Assembly (NCBI RefSeq): GCF_042651565.1
Contig: NZ_JBHSDF010000002.1
Origin: Salinispirillum marinum
GTDB lineage: Bacteria > Pseudomonadota > Gammaproteobacteria > Pseudomonadales > Natronospirillaceae
Reading direction: 5' to 3' (one strand)
DNA: 64,000 nucleotides
This document shows positions 17,048 to 25,367 of this stretch, piece by piece (positions within the stretch are counted from its first letter, which is position 1; the number at the start of each line of letters is the position of its first letter). The translations under genes and the position numbers were made by a program. The notes beneath the pieces are model-generated. The model did no database searches. It worked only from the letters and a program-made list of their open reading frames with translations, and had not been told where the DNA came from.

Positions 17048-17521
17048 TTAGGCGGTTTCTAGTGCCTCTGACTTATGCTCAATCGCCTGCCGCTCTCCAC
17101 CACCGGACTGAATGGCAATGGTGCGTGGTTTCATGGCTTCGGGCACTTCTTTATACAGGCCAATCGACAACAAACCGTTGTTCAGGTTCGCGCCGCCCAC
17201 CTTAATGTGGTCGGCCAAGTTAAACCGACGTTCGAAGGAACGGAAGGCGATGCCTTGGTGCAGGTATTTTTTGCTGTCGCCGTCGGTGGATTTTTTGCCT
17301 TTCACGGTGAGCACGCCACCTTCAAGCTGAATATCCAATTCACTTTCCGCGAAACCCGCTACGGCCAAAGTAATGGCGTATTCGTCGTCGCCGGTCACTT
17401 CAATATTGTATGGTGGGTAGCCGGTGGATTGATCGCTGCGCATGGCGCTGTCGAGCAAGTTAGCCAAGCGGTCGAAGCCCACACTGCTGCGGTATAGGGG
17501 TGTTAAATCAATGGTTGCCAT
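17048..17521 (-). CDS. ibpA: Small heat-shock protein Hsp20 (IbpA-like)
   Basis: ATP-independent holdase that coats unfolding proteins for later rescue by DnaK/ClpB. Seen (157 aa): N-terminal DLTPLYRSSVGFDRLANLLD typical of IbpA-type proteins, alpha-crystallin domain about residues 38-130 with AFRSFERRFNL and a final NGLLSIGL, where the family has A-x-x-x-G-x-L. ATG 17521 is preceded by GGAGG. Regulation is visible: a sigma32 promoter at 17606-17633 and a leader with ROSE-type thermometer features. Confidence 0.93.
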   Translation of the reverse strand: MATIDLTPLYRSSVGFDRLANLLDSAMRSDQSTGYPPYNIEVTGDDEYAITLAVAGFAESELDIQLEGGVLTVKGKKSTDGDSKKYLHQGIAFRSFERRFNLADHIKVGGANLNNGLLSIGLYKEVPEAMKPRTIAIQSGGGERQAIEHKSEALETA

Positions 17522-17600
17522 GGTGTTATCCTCCAAGAGAAGCAATAGACATTGTCATGTAAGTAGCGCCTGCTCAACTCAGTGACACAAGCCCTACAGG
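17522..17600 (-). ncRNA. ROSE-like RNA thermometer in the hsp20 5' leader
   Basis: The roughly 78-nt leader ends, on the minus strand, with TTGCT (17541-17545), then TCTC, then TTGGAGGAT (17528-17536) and the start codon. The UUGCU motif facing UUGGAGGAU is the hallmark of ROSE elements, whose last hairpin hides the Shine-Dalgarno at low temperature. The match to the Bradyrhizobium ROSE end is close from memory. Upstream helices were not computed. Confidence 0.6.
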
Positions 17601-17605
17601 ATCTT

Positions 17606-17633
17606 AAATAGGGTTTCGTTGGCGTGCTTCAAG
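17606..17633 (-). promoter_or_regulatory. Sigma32 heat-shock promoter of hsp20
   Basis: On the minus strand: -35 CTTGAAG (17627-17633), 13-base spacer, -10 CCCTATTT (17606-17613), against the sigma32 consensus CTTGAAA and CCCCATNT. Confidence 0.8.
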
Positions 17634-17746
17634 TTCGGTTTTTTGTAAAAAAAGTGCAAGCAAACAAGCGTTCTGTATCGGAAGTGCGCAAGCTCCTTGG
17701 ACGAAACTGCTAGGCGATCAATCCTAACTTTTAGGCGAGCAATGAC

Positions 17747-18871
17747 ATGTCACAACCCACATTGGTTCTTGCTGGCGGCGGTCATACTCACGCGCTTTTG
17801 CTCCGTCGCTTGATACGTCACCCCTTGCCCAATGTCCGGGTGATCTTGGTGTCTGACCACGCGATGGCGCCCTATACTGGCATGCTCCCGGGATTGATCG
17901 CCGGGCACTATGAGTTTGCGGAAATGCACATTGATTTACCGCGTTTATGCCAACGAGCCGGGGTGGTGTTCCATCAAGGCAGGGTTACTGGCTTGGACCC
18001 GAATGCCCGGCAACTGTTTCTAGCCGATCAACCGGCGTTGTCGTATGACCTGATTTCCATCAATACCGGGGCTACCCCCACTGCCGACATCAGCGGGGCA
18101 GACCGTTTTGTGTTGGGGGTAAAACCGGTCAGCGGTCTCTATCAGCGGTGGTCAAAACACCTAGAAACGCTTGTACAGAATCCACCGGCGGAACCCCAAC
18201 ATTGGGGCGTTGTGGGCGCTGGGGCGGGTGGCGTTGAACTGGTGCTGGCCATGGCGCACAGAATCCGTCAGCTGTCACCCAATGCCCCACGGGTACACTG
18301 GCATTTGCTGTACCGAGGCCCATCTATTTTGCCCGGTTATCCGAAGCGTCTAAAGCGCAAAGCAGAACACGCCTTGGCGCAAGCACGGATTCAATGCCAC
18401 CCTGATTTCAACTTACAGAGCATCGCAGAAGATCACCTAACCGCCGCCGATGGCACCCGAATACCCATGCAGCACACCATCCTCTGCACGCCCGTTACTG
18501 CGCCGCAATGGCCGCAAACGAGTGGATTGGCAACCGCCAATGGCGGGTTTATTGCGGTGAATGAATATTTGCAAAGCACCTCACACCCCACCCTATTTGC
18601 GGTGGGTGATGTGGCAGAAATGGTGACCGATCCGCGCCCCAAGGCGGGTGTTTACGCGGTACGGCAGGCACGTTATCTGTCCGACAATGTGCGGCGCAGC
18701 CTTGCCGGGCAGCCGCTGCGCCCGATGCACCTGCAACGCCAGTTTCTGTCGTTACTGGCGCTGGGCGGCAAAACCGCGGTAGGGCGGCGCGGCCCCTTTA
18801 CCTTCAGCGGCGCTTGGGTATGGTATTGGAAAAACTGGATTGATCGGGATTTCATGAGACTGTTCAAATAG
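17747..18871 (+). CDS. FAD-dependent pyridine nucleotide oxidoreductase, SelD-N-terminal-like (TIGR03169 type)
   Basis: 374-aa NDH-2-like flavoprotein. Seen: FAD dinucleotide motif LVLAGGGHTHALLLRRL at the N-terminus, MAPYTGMLPGLIAGHY, a second dinucleotide motif GVVGAGAGGVELVLAMA about residue 160, and the C-terminal FAVGDVAEM for FAD binding. The GGGHTH...MLPG combination is that of the domain found fused to selenide-water dikinase (SelD) in some bacteria; here it stands alone and no sel gene is nearby. Substrate unknown. eda follows after 31 bases, so the two may be co-transcribed. Confidence 0.8.
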   Translation: MSQPTLVLAGGGHTHALLLRRLIRHPLPNVRVILVSDHAMAPYTGMLPGLIAGHYEFAEMHIDLPRLCQRAGVVFHQGRVTGLDPNARQLFLADQPALSYDLISINTGATPTADISGADRFVLGVKPVSGLYQRWSKHLETLVQNPPAEPQHWGVVGAGAGGVELVLAMAHRIRQLSPNAPRVHWHLLYRGPSILPGYPKRLKRKAEHALAQARIQCHPDFNLQSIAEDHLTAADGTRIPMQHTILCTPVTAPQWPQTSGLATANGGFIAVNEYLQSTSHPTLFAVGDVAEMVTDPRPKAGVYAVRQARYLSDNVRRSLAGQPLRPMHLQRQFLSLLALGGKTAVGRRGPFTFSGAWVWYWKNWIDRDFMRLFK

Positions 18872-18902
18872 GATACAGTGTCGGTGCCACCACAGATCGG
18901 GA

Positions 18903-19538
18903 GTGAGGCGATTGGCTACGTCCATTGAAGATATTTTACAGCGCGCTGCACCTGTCCTTCCGGTACTGGTGGTTAACCATGTTGACGACGCGCAGCCGCT
19001 CGCCGAAGCCCTAATAGCAGGCGGTATTCGTGTGGTAGAAGTCACCTTGCGTACACCTGCGGCGCTCGATGTTATTCGCGTCATGAAAGACATACCGGGC
19101 CTGACCGTTGGTGCAGGTACTGTGGTCAAACCCCAACAGATTCATCGCGTGGCCGATGCCGGTGCCGACTTCGCGGTGAGTCCCGGCTTAGCCTCGGACA
19201 TCATGCTCGCCGCCAGCGAATGGAGCCTGCCGTTACTGCCCGGCATTGCTACCCCTACCGATGCCATGCATGCGCTTAATTTTGGCCTACGTTGCTGCAA
19301 GTTTTTCCCCGCGGAGGCGGCAGGCGGCGTCAAGATGCTGAAAGCCCTATCCGGGCCGTTCCCGGATTTTACCTTTTGCCCCACCGGCGGCATCAGTCTT
19401 GCCAATGCCCCCTCTTATCTGGCCTTACCGCAGGTGCTATGTGTCGGCGGCAGTTGGTTAGTACCCGCTGACAAGCTGGCAGCACGGGACTGGGCGGGGA
19501 TTACCGAGTTGGCAAAGCAAGCGTCAAGCCTAGGCTAA
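18903..19538 (+). CDS. eda: KDPG aldolase (2-dehydro-3-deoxy-phosphogluconate aldolase)
   Basis: Cleaves KDPG to pyruvate and glyceraldehyde-3-phosphate in the Entner-Doudoroff pathway. Seen (211 aa): catalytic Glu in RVVEVTLRTPAAL, GAGTV, and the Schiff-base lysine in CCKFFPAEAAGGVKMLKAL. The start is uncertain. GTG 18903 gives the same N-terminal length as E. coli Eda, but TTG 18912 has the better-spaced GGGAG. edd and zwf are not in the window. pgi at 61897 belongs to the same sugar-phosphate network. Confidence 0.92.
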   Translation: MRRLATSIEDILQRAAPVLPVLVVNHVDDAQPLAEALIAGGIRVVEVTLRTPAALDVIRVMKDIPGLTVGAGTVVKPQQIHRVADAGADFAVSPGLASDIMLAASEWSLPLLPGIATPTDAMHALNFGLRCCKFFPAEAAGGVKMLKALSGPFPDFTFCPTGGISLANAPSYLALPQVLCVGGSWLVPADKLAARDWAGITELAKQASSLG

Positions 19539-19604
19539 ATCGTCTTATCCCGCGTATCCTGTGAGTATCTAAACACGTCAATAGAGTTCAGGGAGTTTTG
19601 CACC

Positions 19605-20990
19605 ATGCTCAACCCGACCATTGCCCGTACCGTACTCGACCACGCGTTGTCGTTGGGTGCGGACTTCGCCGACCTCTTTGTCGAGCGGCAACAGCGGCAG
19701 AACCTCAGCACACTGCTGGATCAAGTGGAGAACGTACAGTCCGGTCTGGAATTCGGCATCGGCGTGCGTCTGGTGTTCGGCAACAAGGTTCTTTATGGCT
19801 ACACCAATCAAGCCTCAGCGGACGTGCTGCGCGATGTGGTCAGCAAACTCGCCGCGAAAGACCGCCGTGATCCGGTCAATACCGCTGTGGCCTTCGACTA
19901 TCGTATTCCGACCAACCACCATCTGGCCCGCGCCCCTTTGAGTGCGGATGCCGCGCTGCAAGCAAAAATCGACTTTCTACGCCGCGCCGACCACGCGGCT
20001 CGCCATGGCAGCGCACAAATCAGCCGCACCATGGGTTTTTTAATGCAGCGCGAACAGCAAGTAGAAATCTTCAACAGCGAAGGGCTGCACACCGCGGACA
20101 CCAGGCACTATTGCCGTGTGGGCATCACCGCTGTGGCAATGGACGGCGACCTGCAAGCCACCGGCAGCGAAAACATCGGCGGCTTGGTTGGCTGGGAACT
20201 GCATGAACAGGATGAACCGGCGCGTTTAGGGGAAGAAGCCCGCCGACAGGCGCTGGTGAACTTGGGCGCCAAACCGTGCCCATCCGGCCACATGCCCGTG
20301 GTAATCGGCAATGGTTTTGGCGGGGTGATCTTCCATGAAGCCTGTGGGCACTTATTGGAAACGACCTCGGTGGCCAAGAAAGCCTCGGTGTTTCACGACC
20401 AAATGGGTGAGATGATCGCGCACCCGGCGGTCAGTGCCGTGGACGATGGCACCATAAACAACGCATGGGGTTCCATCAACATCGATGACGAAGGCATGGA
20501 AACCCAACATACGCAACTGATTAAAGCAGGCCGCTTAACCGGCTTTCTGGTCGACCGTATTGGCAGCCAACAAACCGGCTTCGCACGCACCGGTTCTGGT
20601 CGCCGCGAAAGCTATCGTTATGCGCCTGCATCGCGCATGCGTAACACCTTTATTGAAGCGGGTGACGATAGTTTTGACGACATGATCGCCAGTATGGACA
20701 AAGGCATTTATGCCGCCCGTATGGGCGGTGGCTCTGTGCAGCCTGGCACGGGTGAATTCAACTTCGCCGTGACCGAAGGCTATTACGTGGAAAACGGTAA
20801 AATTCAATACCCTGTGAAGGCCGCTACCTTGATCAGCACCGGCCCGAAAGTGCTGAAAGAAATCAGCATGGTAGGGCCAGACCTTGCCTTGGCCTGCGGT
20901 ATGTGTGGATCGGTCAGTGGTTCCATACCCACCACGGTCGGCCAGCCAGCGCTCAAAGTGAATAATATTCTGGTCGGAGGGAACGCCTAA
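19605..20990 (+). CDS. tldD: Metalloprotease TldD
   Basis: Catalytic subunit of the TldD/TldE heterodimeric protease that degrades unfolded peptides and matures microcin-type RiPPs. Seen (461 aa): the zinc motif HEACGH near residue 246, the third-ligand region with a conserved Cys (LACGMCGSVSGSIPTTVGQP) near the C-terminus, and the family-typical GSGRRESYRYAP. Length matches E. coli TldD (481 aa) fairly well. ATG overlaps by one base with the downstream pmbA start (TAATG). A precursor peptide gene was not seen nearby. Confidence 0.95.
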   Translation: MLNPTIARTVLDHALSLGADFADLFVERQQRQNLSTLLDQVENVQSGLEFGIGVRLVFGNKVLYGYTNQASADVLRDVVSKLAAKDRRDPVNTAVAFDYRIPTNHHLARAPLSADAALQAKIDFLRRADHAARHGSAQISRTMGFLMQREQQVEIFNSEGLHTADTRHYCRVGITAVAMDGDLQATGSENIGGLVGWELHEQDEPARLGEEARRQALVNLGAKPCPSGHMPVVIGNGFGGVIFHEACGHLLETTSVAKKASVFHDQMGEMIAHPAVSAVDDGTINNAWGSINIDDEGMETQHTQLIKAGRLTGFLVDRIGSQQTGFARTGSGRRESYRYAPASRMRNTFIEAGDDSFDDMIASMDKGIYAARMGGGSVQPGTGEFNFAVTEGYYVENGKIQYPVKAATLISTGPKVLKEISMVGPDLALACGMCGSVSGSIPTTVGQPALKVNNILVGGNA

Positions 20991-22318
20991 TGAGTATGCC
21001 AAACTTTGCCAGCACCGTATTGGAGCGCGCCCGAGCAGCCGGTGCCGAAGCCGACCTGATTGTCGACGCCAAAGAGTCATTGTCACTGAAAGCCCGCGAT
21101 GGCGCTCTGGAAGAACAAGCGGTCAGTGCCACGCGCATTCTGGGTTTGCGCGTCATCAAAGACCAGCAAGTCGGCATTGCTTACAGCGAAGCGACCGATG
21201 CCGACGCACTTAACCAGTTGGTGGACCAAGCACTGTTAAACGCTCGTTATAGCAAGCCGGAGCCAAACGAGCAGATTCAGGCCAACCGCCAAAGCCTGCA
21301 TACGGACGACGCCCAACTCTGCCCGGACTCTCAGTTCAGTGCCGAACAGCGCATTGAGTTGGCGCTGTATTTGGAACGCACGCTGGCCAGCAAACCGCAG
21401 ATCCGCAACGTGCCCTACAACGGCGTCATGGAAGTCATCAGTCAGCATCAAGTATTTTCGACGCAAGGGCTGAGCGCCTCCAGTCGACAACGCATGAACC
21501 ATCTGTACGCCTATGCACTGGCAGCCGATGGCGACCTGACGGCCATGGCGGGCAAAGGCCAAGCAACCCGTTTAGGCGAGCAGTTGAACGCCGACCAAGT
21601 GATTGCCAATGCGTACCACGAGGCCACGACACTGCTGCAAGGCAAGCCAGTTGCCAGCGGGCATTATGACGTGATCTTCGATATTGAATCATTGGCGGAT
21701 GTCTTGGGGGCCTTCAGCATCATGTTGTCGGGCAAGGCCGCACAAGACGGCATCAATCCGTGGCGCAATCGGATTGGCAAATCGGTCGCCGTGACGGGCT
21801 TCCAGCTCAGTGATCAGCCCTTAGCCACCGACGGATTCGGCTATGCCCTGTTCGATTCCGAAGGCACCGCCTGCCAAGCCACGCCACTGGTGGTCGATGG
21901 TGTGCTGCAAACCCTGCTGCACAACAGTGTTACGGCGCGGCAGCTCAACGCGGGCAATACAGGCCACGCGCAACGCGGCCCGAAGTCACCGCTCAGTGTG
22001 GGCGCGCATCAACTGCACGTTGCACCGGGCCAACATACTCAGCGCGACCTAACCAGTGGCGAATACTTGGAACTGACCGCACTGCAAGGCACGCACTCGG
22101 GTGCCAACGCCATATCTGGCGATTTCAGTTTCGGGGCCAGTGGTTATTTGTGCCGCGATGGCGAACGGATACAGCCGGTACGCGGCATCACGGTAGCCGG
22201 GAATTTCTACGAGATGCTGAACCGCATCAGCGCCATTGGCGATACTGCGAAATGGAACTGGCAACGCAGCATCAAAATGCCCAGTTTGCGCTTTGCCGAT
22301 ATTGCCATTTCCGGCTAA
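20990..22318 (+). CDS. pmbA: TldE/PmbA subunit of the TldD/E protease
   Basis: Non-catalytic partner of TldD. Seen (442 aa): same overall fold, lacking the HExxxH motif; family features GFGYALFDSEGT, GTHSGANAISGDFSFGASGYL and GNFYEMLNRI at the C-terminus. Its ATG overlaps the last base of tldD, so the two chains are translationally coupled. In Pseudomonas and E. coli these genes are usually apart, so direct adjacency is a local arrangement. Confidence 0.94.
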   Translation: MSMPNFASTVLERARAAGAEADLIVDAKESLSLKARDGALEEQAVSATRILGLRVIKDQQVGIAYSEATDADALNQLVDQALLNARYSKPEPNEQIQANRQSLHTDDAQLCPDSQFSAEQRIELALYLERTLASKPQIRNVPYNGVMEVISQHQVFSTQGLSASSRQRMNHLYAYALAADGDLTAMAGKGQATRLGEQLNADQVIANAYHEATTLLQGKPVASGHYDVIFDIESLADVLGAFSIMLSGKAAQDGINPWRNRIGKSVAVTGFQLSDQPLATDGFGYALFDSEGTACQATPLVVDGVLQTLLHNSVTARQLNAGNTGHAQRGPKSPLSVGAHQLHVAPGQHTQRDLTSGEYLELTALQGTHSGANAISGDFSFGASGYLCRDGERIQPVRGITVAGNFYEMLNRISAIGDTAKWNWQRSIKMPSLRFADIAISG

Positions 22319-22399
22319 CCCGATATTGGTGCTGACCAGTTTACAATCTCAGACAATGATCATTATGGCGGATCGTAGCGTCCTTGTGCCGTAACGACC

Positions 22400-22428
22400 C
22401 TTGAAAATGCCCGATGGTGTGCCCATTT
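22400..22428 (+). promoter_or_regulatory. Sigma32 promoter of hslVU
   Basis: -35 CTTGAAA (22400-22406, consensus), 15-base spacer, then CCCATTT (22422-22428), matching the -10 consensus CCCCATNT in 7 of 8 positions when the preceding G is included. Confidence 0.85.
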
Positions 22429-22434
22429 ACTGAA

Positions 22435-22613
22435 ATCGGAACAATAAATCCAGAGGGGGCATTCAAAACTCCAGAGGCGAAAAGCTGGCTTGGCAATAAT
22501 GTCTGAAAAGCGGAGTTTACTAGACGTAAATGAGCACTCTAAAGGCATCATTAACAACGCCAGCTTGGGAAAAAGAGGTTTTGGATGTTCCCTAACATTG
22601 AACAGGAGTGGTC
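22435..22613 (+). other. Long structured leader of hslVU
   Basis: About 178 untranslated bases lie between the predicted heat-shock start site and hslV. AAGCTGGC (22482-22489) can pair with GCCAGCTT (22559-22566), closing a domain of about 85 bases. E. coli hslVU also has a stabilising leader hairpin; the role here is inference. Confidence 0.45.
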
Positions 22614-23150
22614 ATGACCACCATAGTGTCAGTTCGTAAAAATGGTCAGGTGGTGGTCGGTGGCGACGGCCAAGTCAGCTTGGGCAACACCGTAATGAAG
22701 GGCAACGCGCGCAAGGTTCGTCGCCTCTATCATGACAAAGTTATCGCCGGTTTTGCGGGCAGCACCGCTGACGCCTTCACCCTTTTTGAAAAATTTGAAG
22801 GCCACCTACAGCAACATTCCGGGCACCTCACCCGTTCCGCCGTTGAATTAGCCAAAGAATGGCGCAGTGACCGCGCGTTACGGCGGCTTGAAGCTATGTT
22901 AATAGTGGCGGACAAAGACACCTCGCTGATTATCTCCGGCAATGGCGATGTGGTAGAACCCGAACACGGTATTGTCGCCATTGGCTCCGGCGGCAACTAT
23001 GCTTTGGCAGCGGCACGCGCCCTGTATGAGCACAGCGACATGAACGCCCGCGACATCACGGAAAAATCTTTAAACATCGCCGCTGATATTTGTGTATTCA
23101 CCAATCATTCGCTGGTGCTCGAAGGCATCGGCGAGGGAGACGCCGCATGA
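22614..23150 (+). CDS. hslV: ATP-dependent protease subunit HslV
   Basis: Threonine-type peptidase of the HslVU (ClpQY) complex. Seen (178 aa): after Met removal the catalytic Thr of TTIVSVRKNGQVVVGGDGQ, and the family segments AGFAGSTADAFTLFE and AIGSGGNYALAAARAL. ATG 22614 is 5 bases after AGGAG; a GTG at 22608 overlaps that Shine-Dalgarno and is rejected. Coupled to hslU by an ATGA overlap. Controlled by a sigma32 promoter. Confidence 0.97.
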   Translation: MTTIVSVRKNGQVVVGGDGQVSLGNTVMKGNARKVRRLYHDKVIAGFAGSTADAFTLFEKFEGHLQQHSGHLTRSAVELAKEWRSDRALRRLEAMLIVADKDTSLIISGNGDVVEPEHGIVAIGSGGNYALAAARALYEHSDMNARDITEKSLNIAADICVFTNHSLVLEGIGEGDAA

Positions 23151-24475
23151 GCCAAATGACCCCACGTGAAATCGTATCCGAACTCGACAAATACATCATC
23201 GGCCAAGATGACGCCAAACGCGCCGTCGCCATTGCGTTGCGTAACCGCTGGCGGCGCATGCAACTTGAAGAACAAATGCGCGATGAGATTTCCCCGAAGA
23301 ACATCCTGATGATTGGCCCGACTGGTGTCGGTAAAACCGAAATTGCGCGCCGCTTGGCCCGCTTGGCCAACGCGCCCTTCGTTAAAGTCGAGGCCACCAA
23401 GTTCACCGAAGTGGGGTATGTCGGGCGCGATGTTGAATCCATCGTGCGCGATTTGGTGGAAATGGGTATAAAGATGTACCGCGAACAGGCGATGAAAAAA
23501 GTGCAACCCCGTGCTGAAGACGCCGCGGAAGAACGCATTTTGGATGCTCTACTACCACGCGCCCGGGGTAACGAAGAAGAGGAAGGCAAGGATTCCACCG
23601 CTCGTCAGGTATTCCGTAAAAAGCTGCGCCAGGGCGAACTCGACGACAAAGAGATCGACATCGAGCTGGCACAGCCGAGCGTGGGTCTGGAAATCATGGC
23701 TCCCCCAGGCATGGAAGAAATGACCAGCCAGCTGCAAAACATGTTCAGCAGCTTGTCACAGCAGAAAAAGCAAACACGCAAAGTGAAAATTCGTGAAGCC
23801 TTCAAACAACTGATCGACGAAGAAGCGGCCAAACTGGTTAATGAGGACGAGATCAAGGCAGACGCCGTGTATCAGGTCGAACACAATGGCATTGTGTTCA
23901 TTGATGAAATCGACAAGATCGCCAAGAACGAGAACCGTGGTGGCGGCGATGTATCCCGTGAAGGCGTACAGCGAGATTTGCTGCCTTTAATTGAAGGCAG
24001 CACCGTCAGCACCAAGTATGGCATGGTGCGTACCGACCACATTCTGTTCATTGCCAGCGGCGCGTTCCACTTTTCCAAGCCGTCCGACCTGATTCCCGAG
24101 CTGCAAGGCCGCCTACCGATTCGGGTAGAATTGCAGGCGTTACGAGAGGAAGACTTCGAACGCATTCTGACCGGCCCTGATTTCTGCTTGACCGATCAAT
24201 ACAAAGCCTTGATGAAAGCGGAAGGCTTGGACATCGACTTTACTCCTGATGGTGTAGCGAAAATCGCAGAAATTGCCTTTAAAGTGAACGAACGTACGGA
24301 AAACATCGGTGCGCGTCGACTGCACACGCTGCTCGAACGCTTGTTGGAAAACGTCTCTTTTAATGCCACTGACATGGCGCTAAAAGGCGAAGCCGTGCAC
24401 ATAGACGCTACCTATGTCGATGCCCAACTGGGCCGCCTGGTGGAAAATGAAGACCTCAGCCGGTTTATCCTCTGA
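23147..24475 (+). CDS. hslU: HslU ATPase, unfoldase subunit of HslVU
   Basis: AAA+ unfoldase feeding HslV. Seen (442 aa): MTPREIVSELDKYIIGQDDAKRAVA at the N-terminus (start of the family profile), Walker A GPTGVGKTE, pore GYVGRDVE, Walker B GIVFIDEIDKIA, and the C-terminal EDLSRFIL tail that docks into HslV. ATG 23147 overlaps the hslV stop (ATGA). The open frame back to 23090 lies inside hslV. Confidence 0.97.
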   Translation: MSQMTPREIVSELDKYIIGQDDAKRAVAIALRNRWRRMQLEEQMRDEISPKNILMIGPTGVGKTEIARRLARLANAPFVKVEATKFTEVGYVGRDVESIVRDLVEMGIKMYREQAMKKVQPRAEDAAEERILDALLPRARGNEEEEGKDSTARQVFRKKLRQGELDDKEIDIELAQPSVGLEIMAPPGMEEMTSQLQNMFSSLSQQKKQTRKVKIREAFKQLIDEEAAKLVNEDEIKADAVYQVEHNGIVFIDEIDKIAKNENRGGGDVSREGVQRDLLPLIEGSTVSTKYGMVRTDHILFIASGAFHFSKPSDLIPELQGRLPIRVELQALREEDFERILTGPDFCLTDQYKALMKAEGLDIDFTPDGVAKIAEIAFKVNERTENIGARRLHTLLERLLENVSFNATDMALKGEAVHIDATYVDAQLGRLVENEDLSRFIL

Positions 24476-24810
24476 TGAGCACGCCCACCGCCATTCATCT
24501 GCACAAGCAATCGGCCACCCTTGAGGTGGCCTTTGCCGACGGGGTAAGCGCCCACTTACCGGCTGAGTTTTTGCGCGTGCATTCGCCTTCGGCGGAAGTG
24601 CAAGGCCACGGCAAGCCCATTTTGCAACTCGGCAAGCAAAATGTGCGCATTACCCATATTGAAGCGGTAGGCAACTATGCGCTGAAAATCGTGTTTGATG
24701 ACGGCCACGACAGTGGCCTCTATTCATGGACGCTGCTGCATAAGTTTGCGCTGGAGCAAGACGCTCTTTGGGCGCGCTACCAAAAACGAATAAAGCAAGC
24801 TGAATCATAG
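24475..24810 (+). CDS. DUF971 protein (gamma-butyrobetaine-hydroxylase-like N-terminal domain)
   Basis: 111-aa small domain protein. Seen: IHLHKQSATLEVAFADG, the LPAEFLRVHSPSAEVQGHG strand-turn and FDDGHDSGLYSWTLL, the usual DUF971 pattern. No catalytic residues of the dioxygenase are present, so it is only the N-terminal accessory fold. Its start overlaps the last base of hslU, an association seen in many gammaproteobacteria and suggesting heat-shock co-expression. Function unknown. Confidence 0.85.
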   Translation: MSTPTAIHLHKQSATLEVAFADGVSAHLPAEFLRVHSPSAEVQGHGKPILQLGKQNVRITHIEAVGNYALKIVFDDGHDSGLYSWTLLHKFALEQDALWARYQKRIKQAES

Positions 24811-24817
24811 GCTCACG

Positions 24818-24841
24818 GGCAGCGCAAATTTTTACGCTGCC
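24818..24841 (+). terminator. Hairpin after the hslVU operon
   Basis: GGCAGCG (24818-24824) pairs with CGCTGCC (24835-24841) across a 10-base loop, 8 bases after the DUF971 stop. The following sequence is AT-rich but lacks a T-run, so termination efficiency is uncertain. Confidence 0.45.
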
Positions 24842-24977
24842 GCATAAATAATTAAACCGACAGATTTCTTGCAAACGACTCCTTCACTAAACTATTGTTA
24901 GTTTTATCTAAACTAAGCCACAGCCTTGCTTATTTTTGTGCTTTACAAACCATCGAATGCCCAAAAGAGAACGGTAA

Positions 24978-25367
24978 ATGGATAACCTACAGCGAGTACT
25001 CTACGTCGAAGACGATGCCGATATTCGGGAAATAGCGCTTTTGGCCTTACGGGATGTAGGGGGCTTAACCGTGCAGGCTTGCGAATCCGGCGAAAGAGCC
25101 CTGCAAGATGTTGATGATTTTGCGCCGCAATTGATCCTACTGGATGTCATGATGCCTGGCCTAAACGGTCCAGAGACCCTAAAGGCGCTCATTAAGCAAG
25201 GATCAATAACTGAAGATATTCCTGTTGCATTTATGACGGCCAAGGTCCATCCAGATGAACTAAAGCGTTACCATGAGATGGGGGTAATGAATGTTATCGC
25301 GAAACCCTTTGACCCGATGACCCTGGCGGATGAGGTCAGAGCGATTTGGAAGGCACGCCATGGTTGA
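24978..25367 (+). CDS. Single-domain response regulator
   Basis: 129-aa CheY-like receiver. Seen: acidic pocket Glu11, Asp12, Asp13; phosphoacceptor Asp56 (LILLDVMMPGLNG); Thr in AFMTAKV; Lys in VIAKPFDP. No output domain, so it probably shuttles phosphate. First gene of the signalling cluster at 24978-32485, overlapping the next start by 8 bases. The Hpt domain in the next protein and the receivers of the last one make a multi-step relay plausible. Confidence 0.92.
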   Translation: MDNLQRVLYVEDDADIREIALLALRDVGGLTVQACESGERALQDVDDFAPQLILLDVMMPGLNGPETLKALIKQGSITEDIPVAFMTAKVHPDELKRYHEMGVMNVIAKPFDPMTLADEVRAIWKARHG

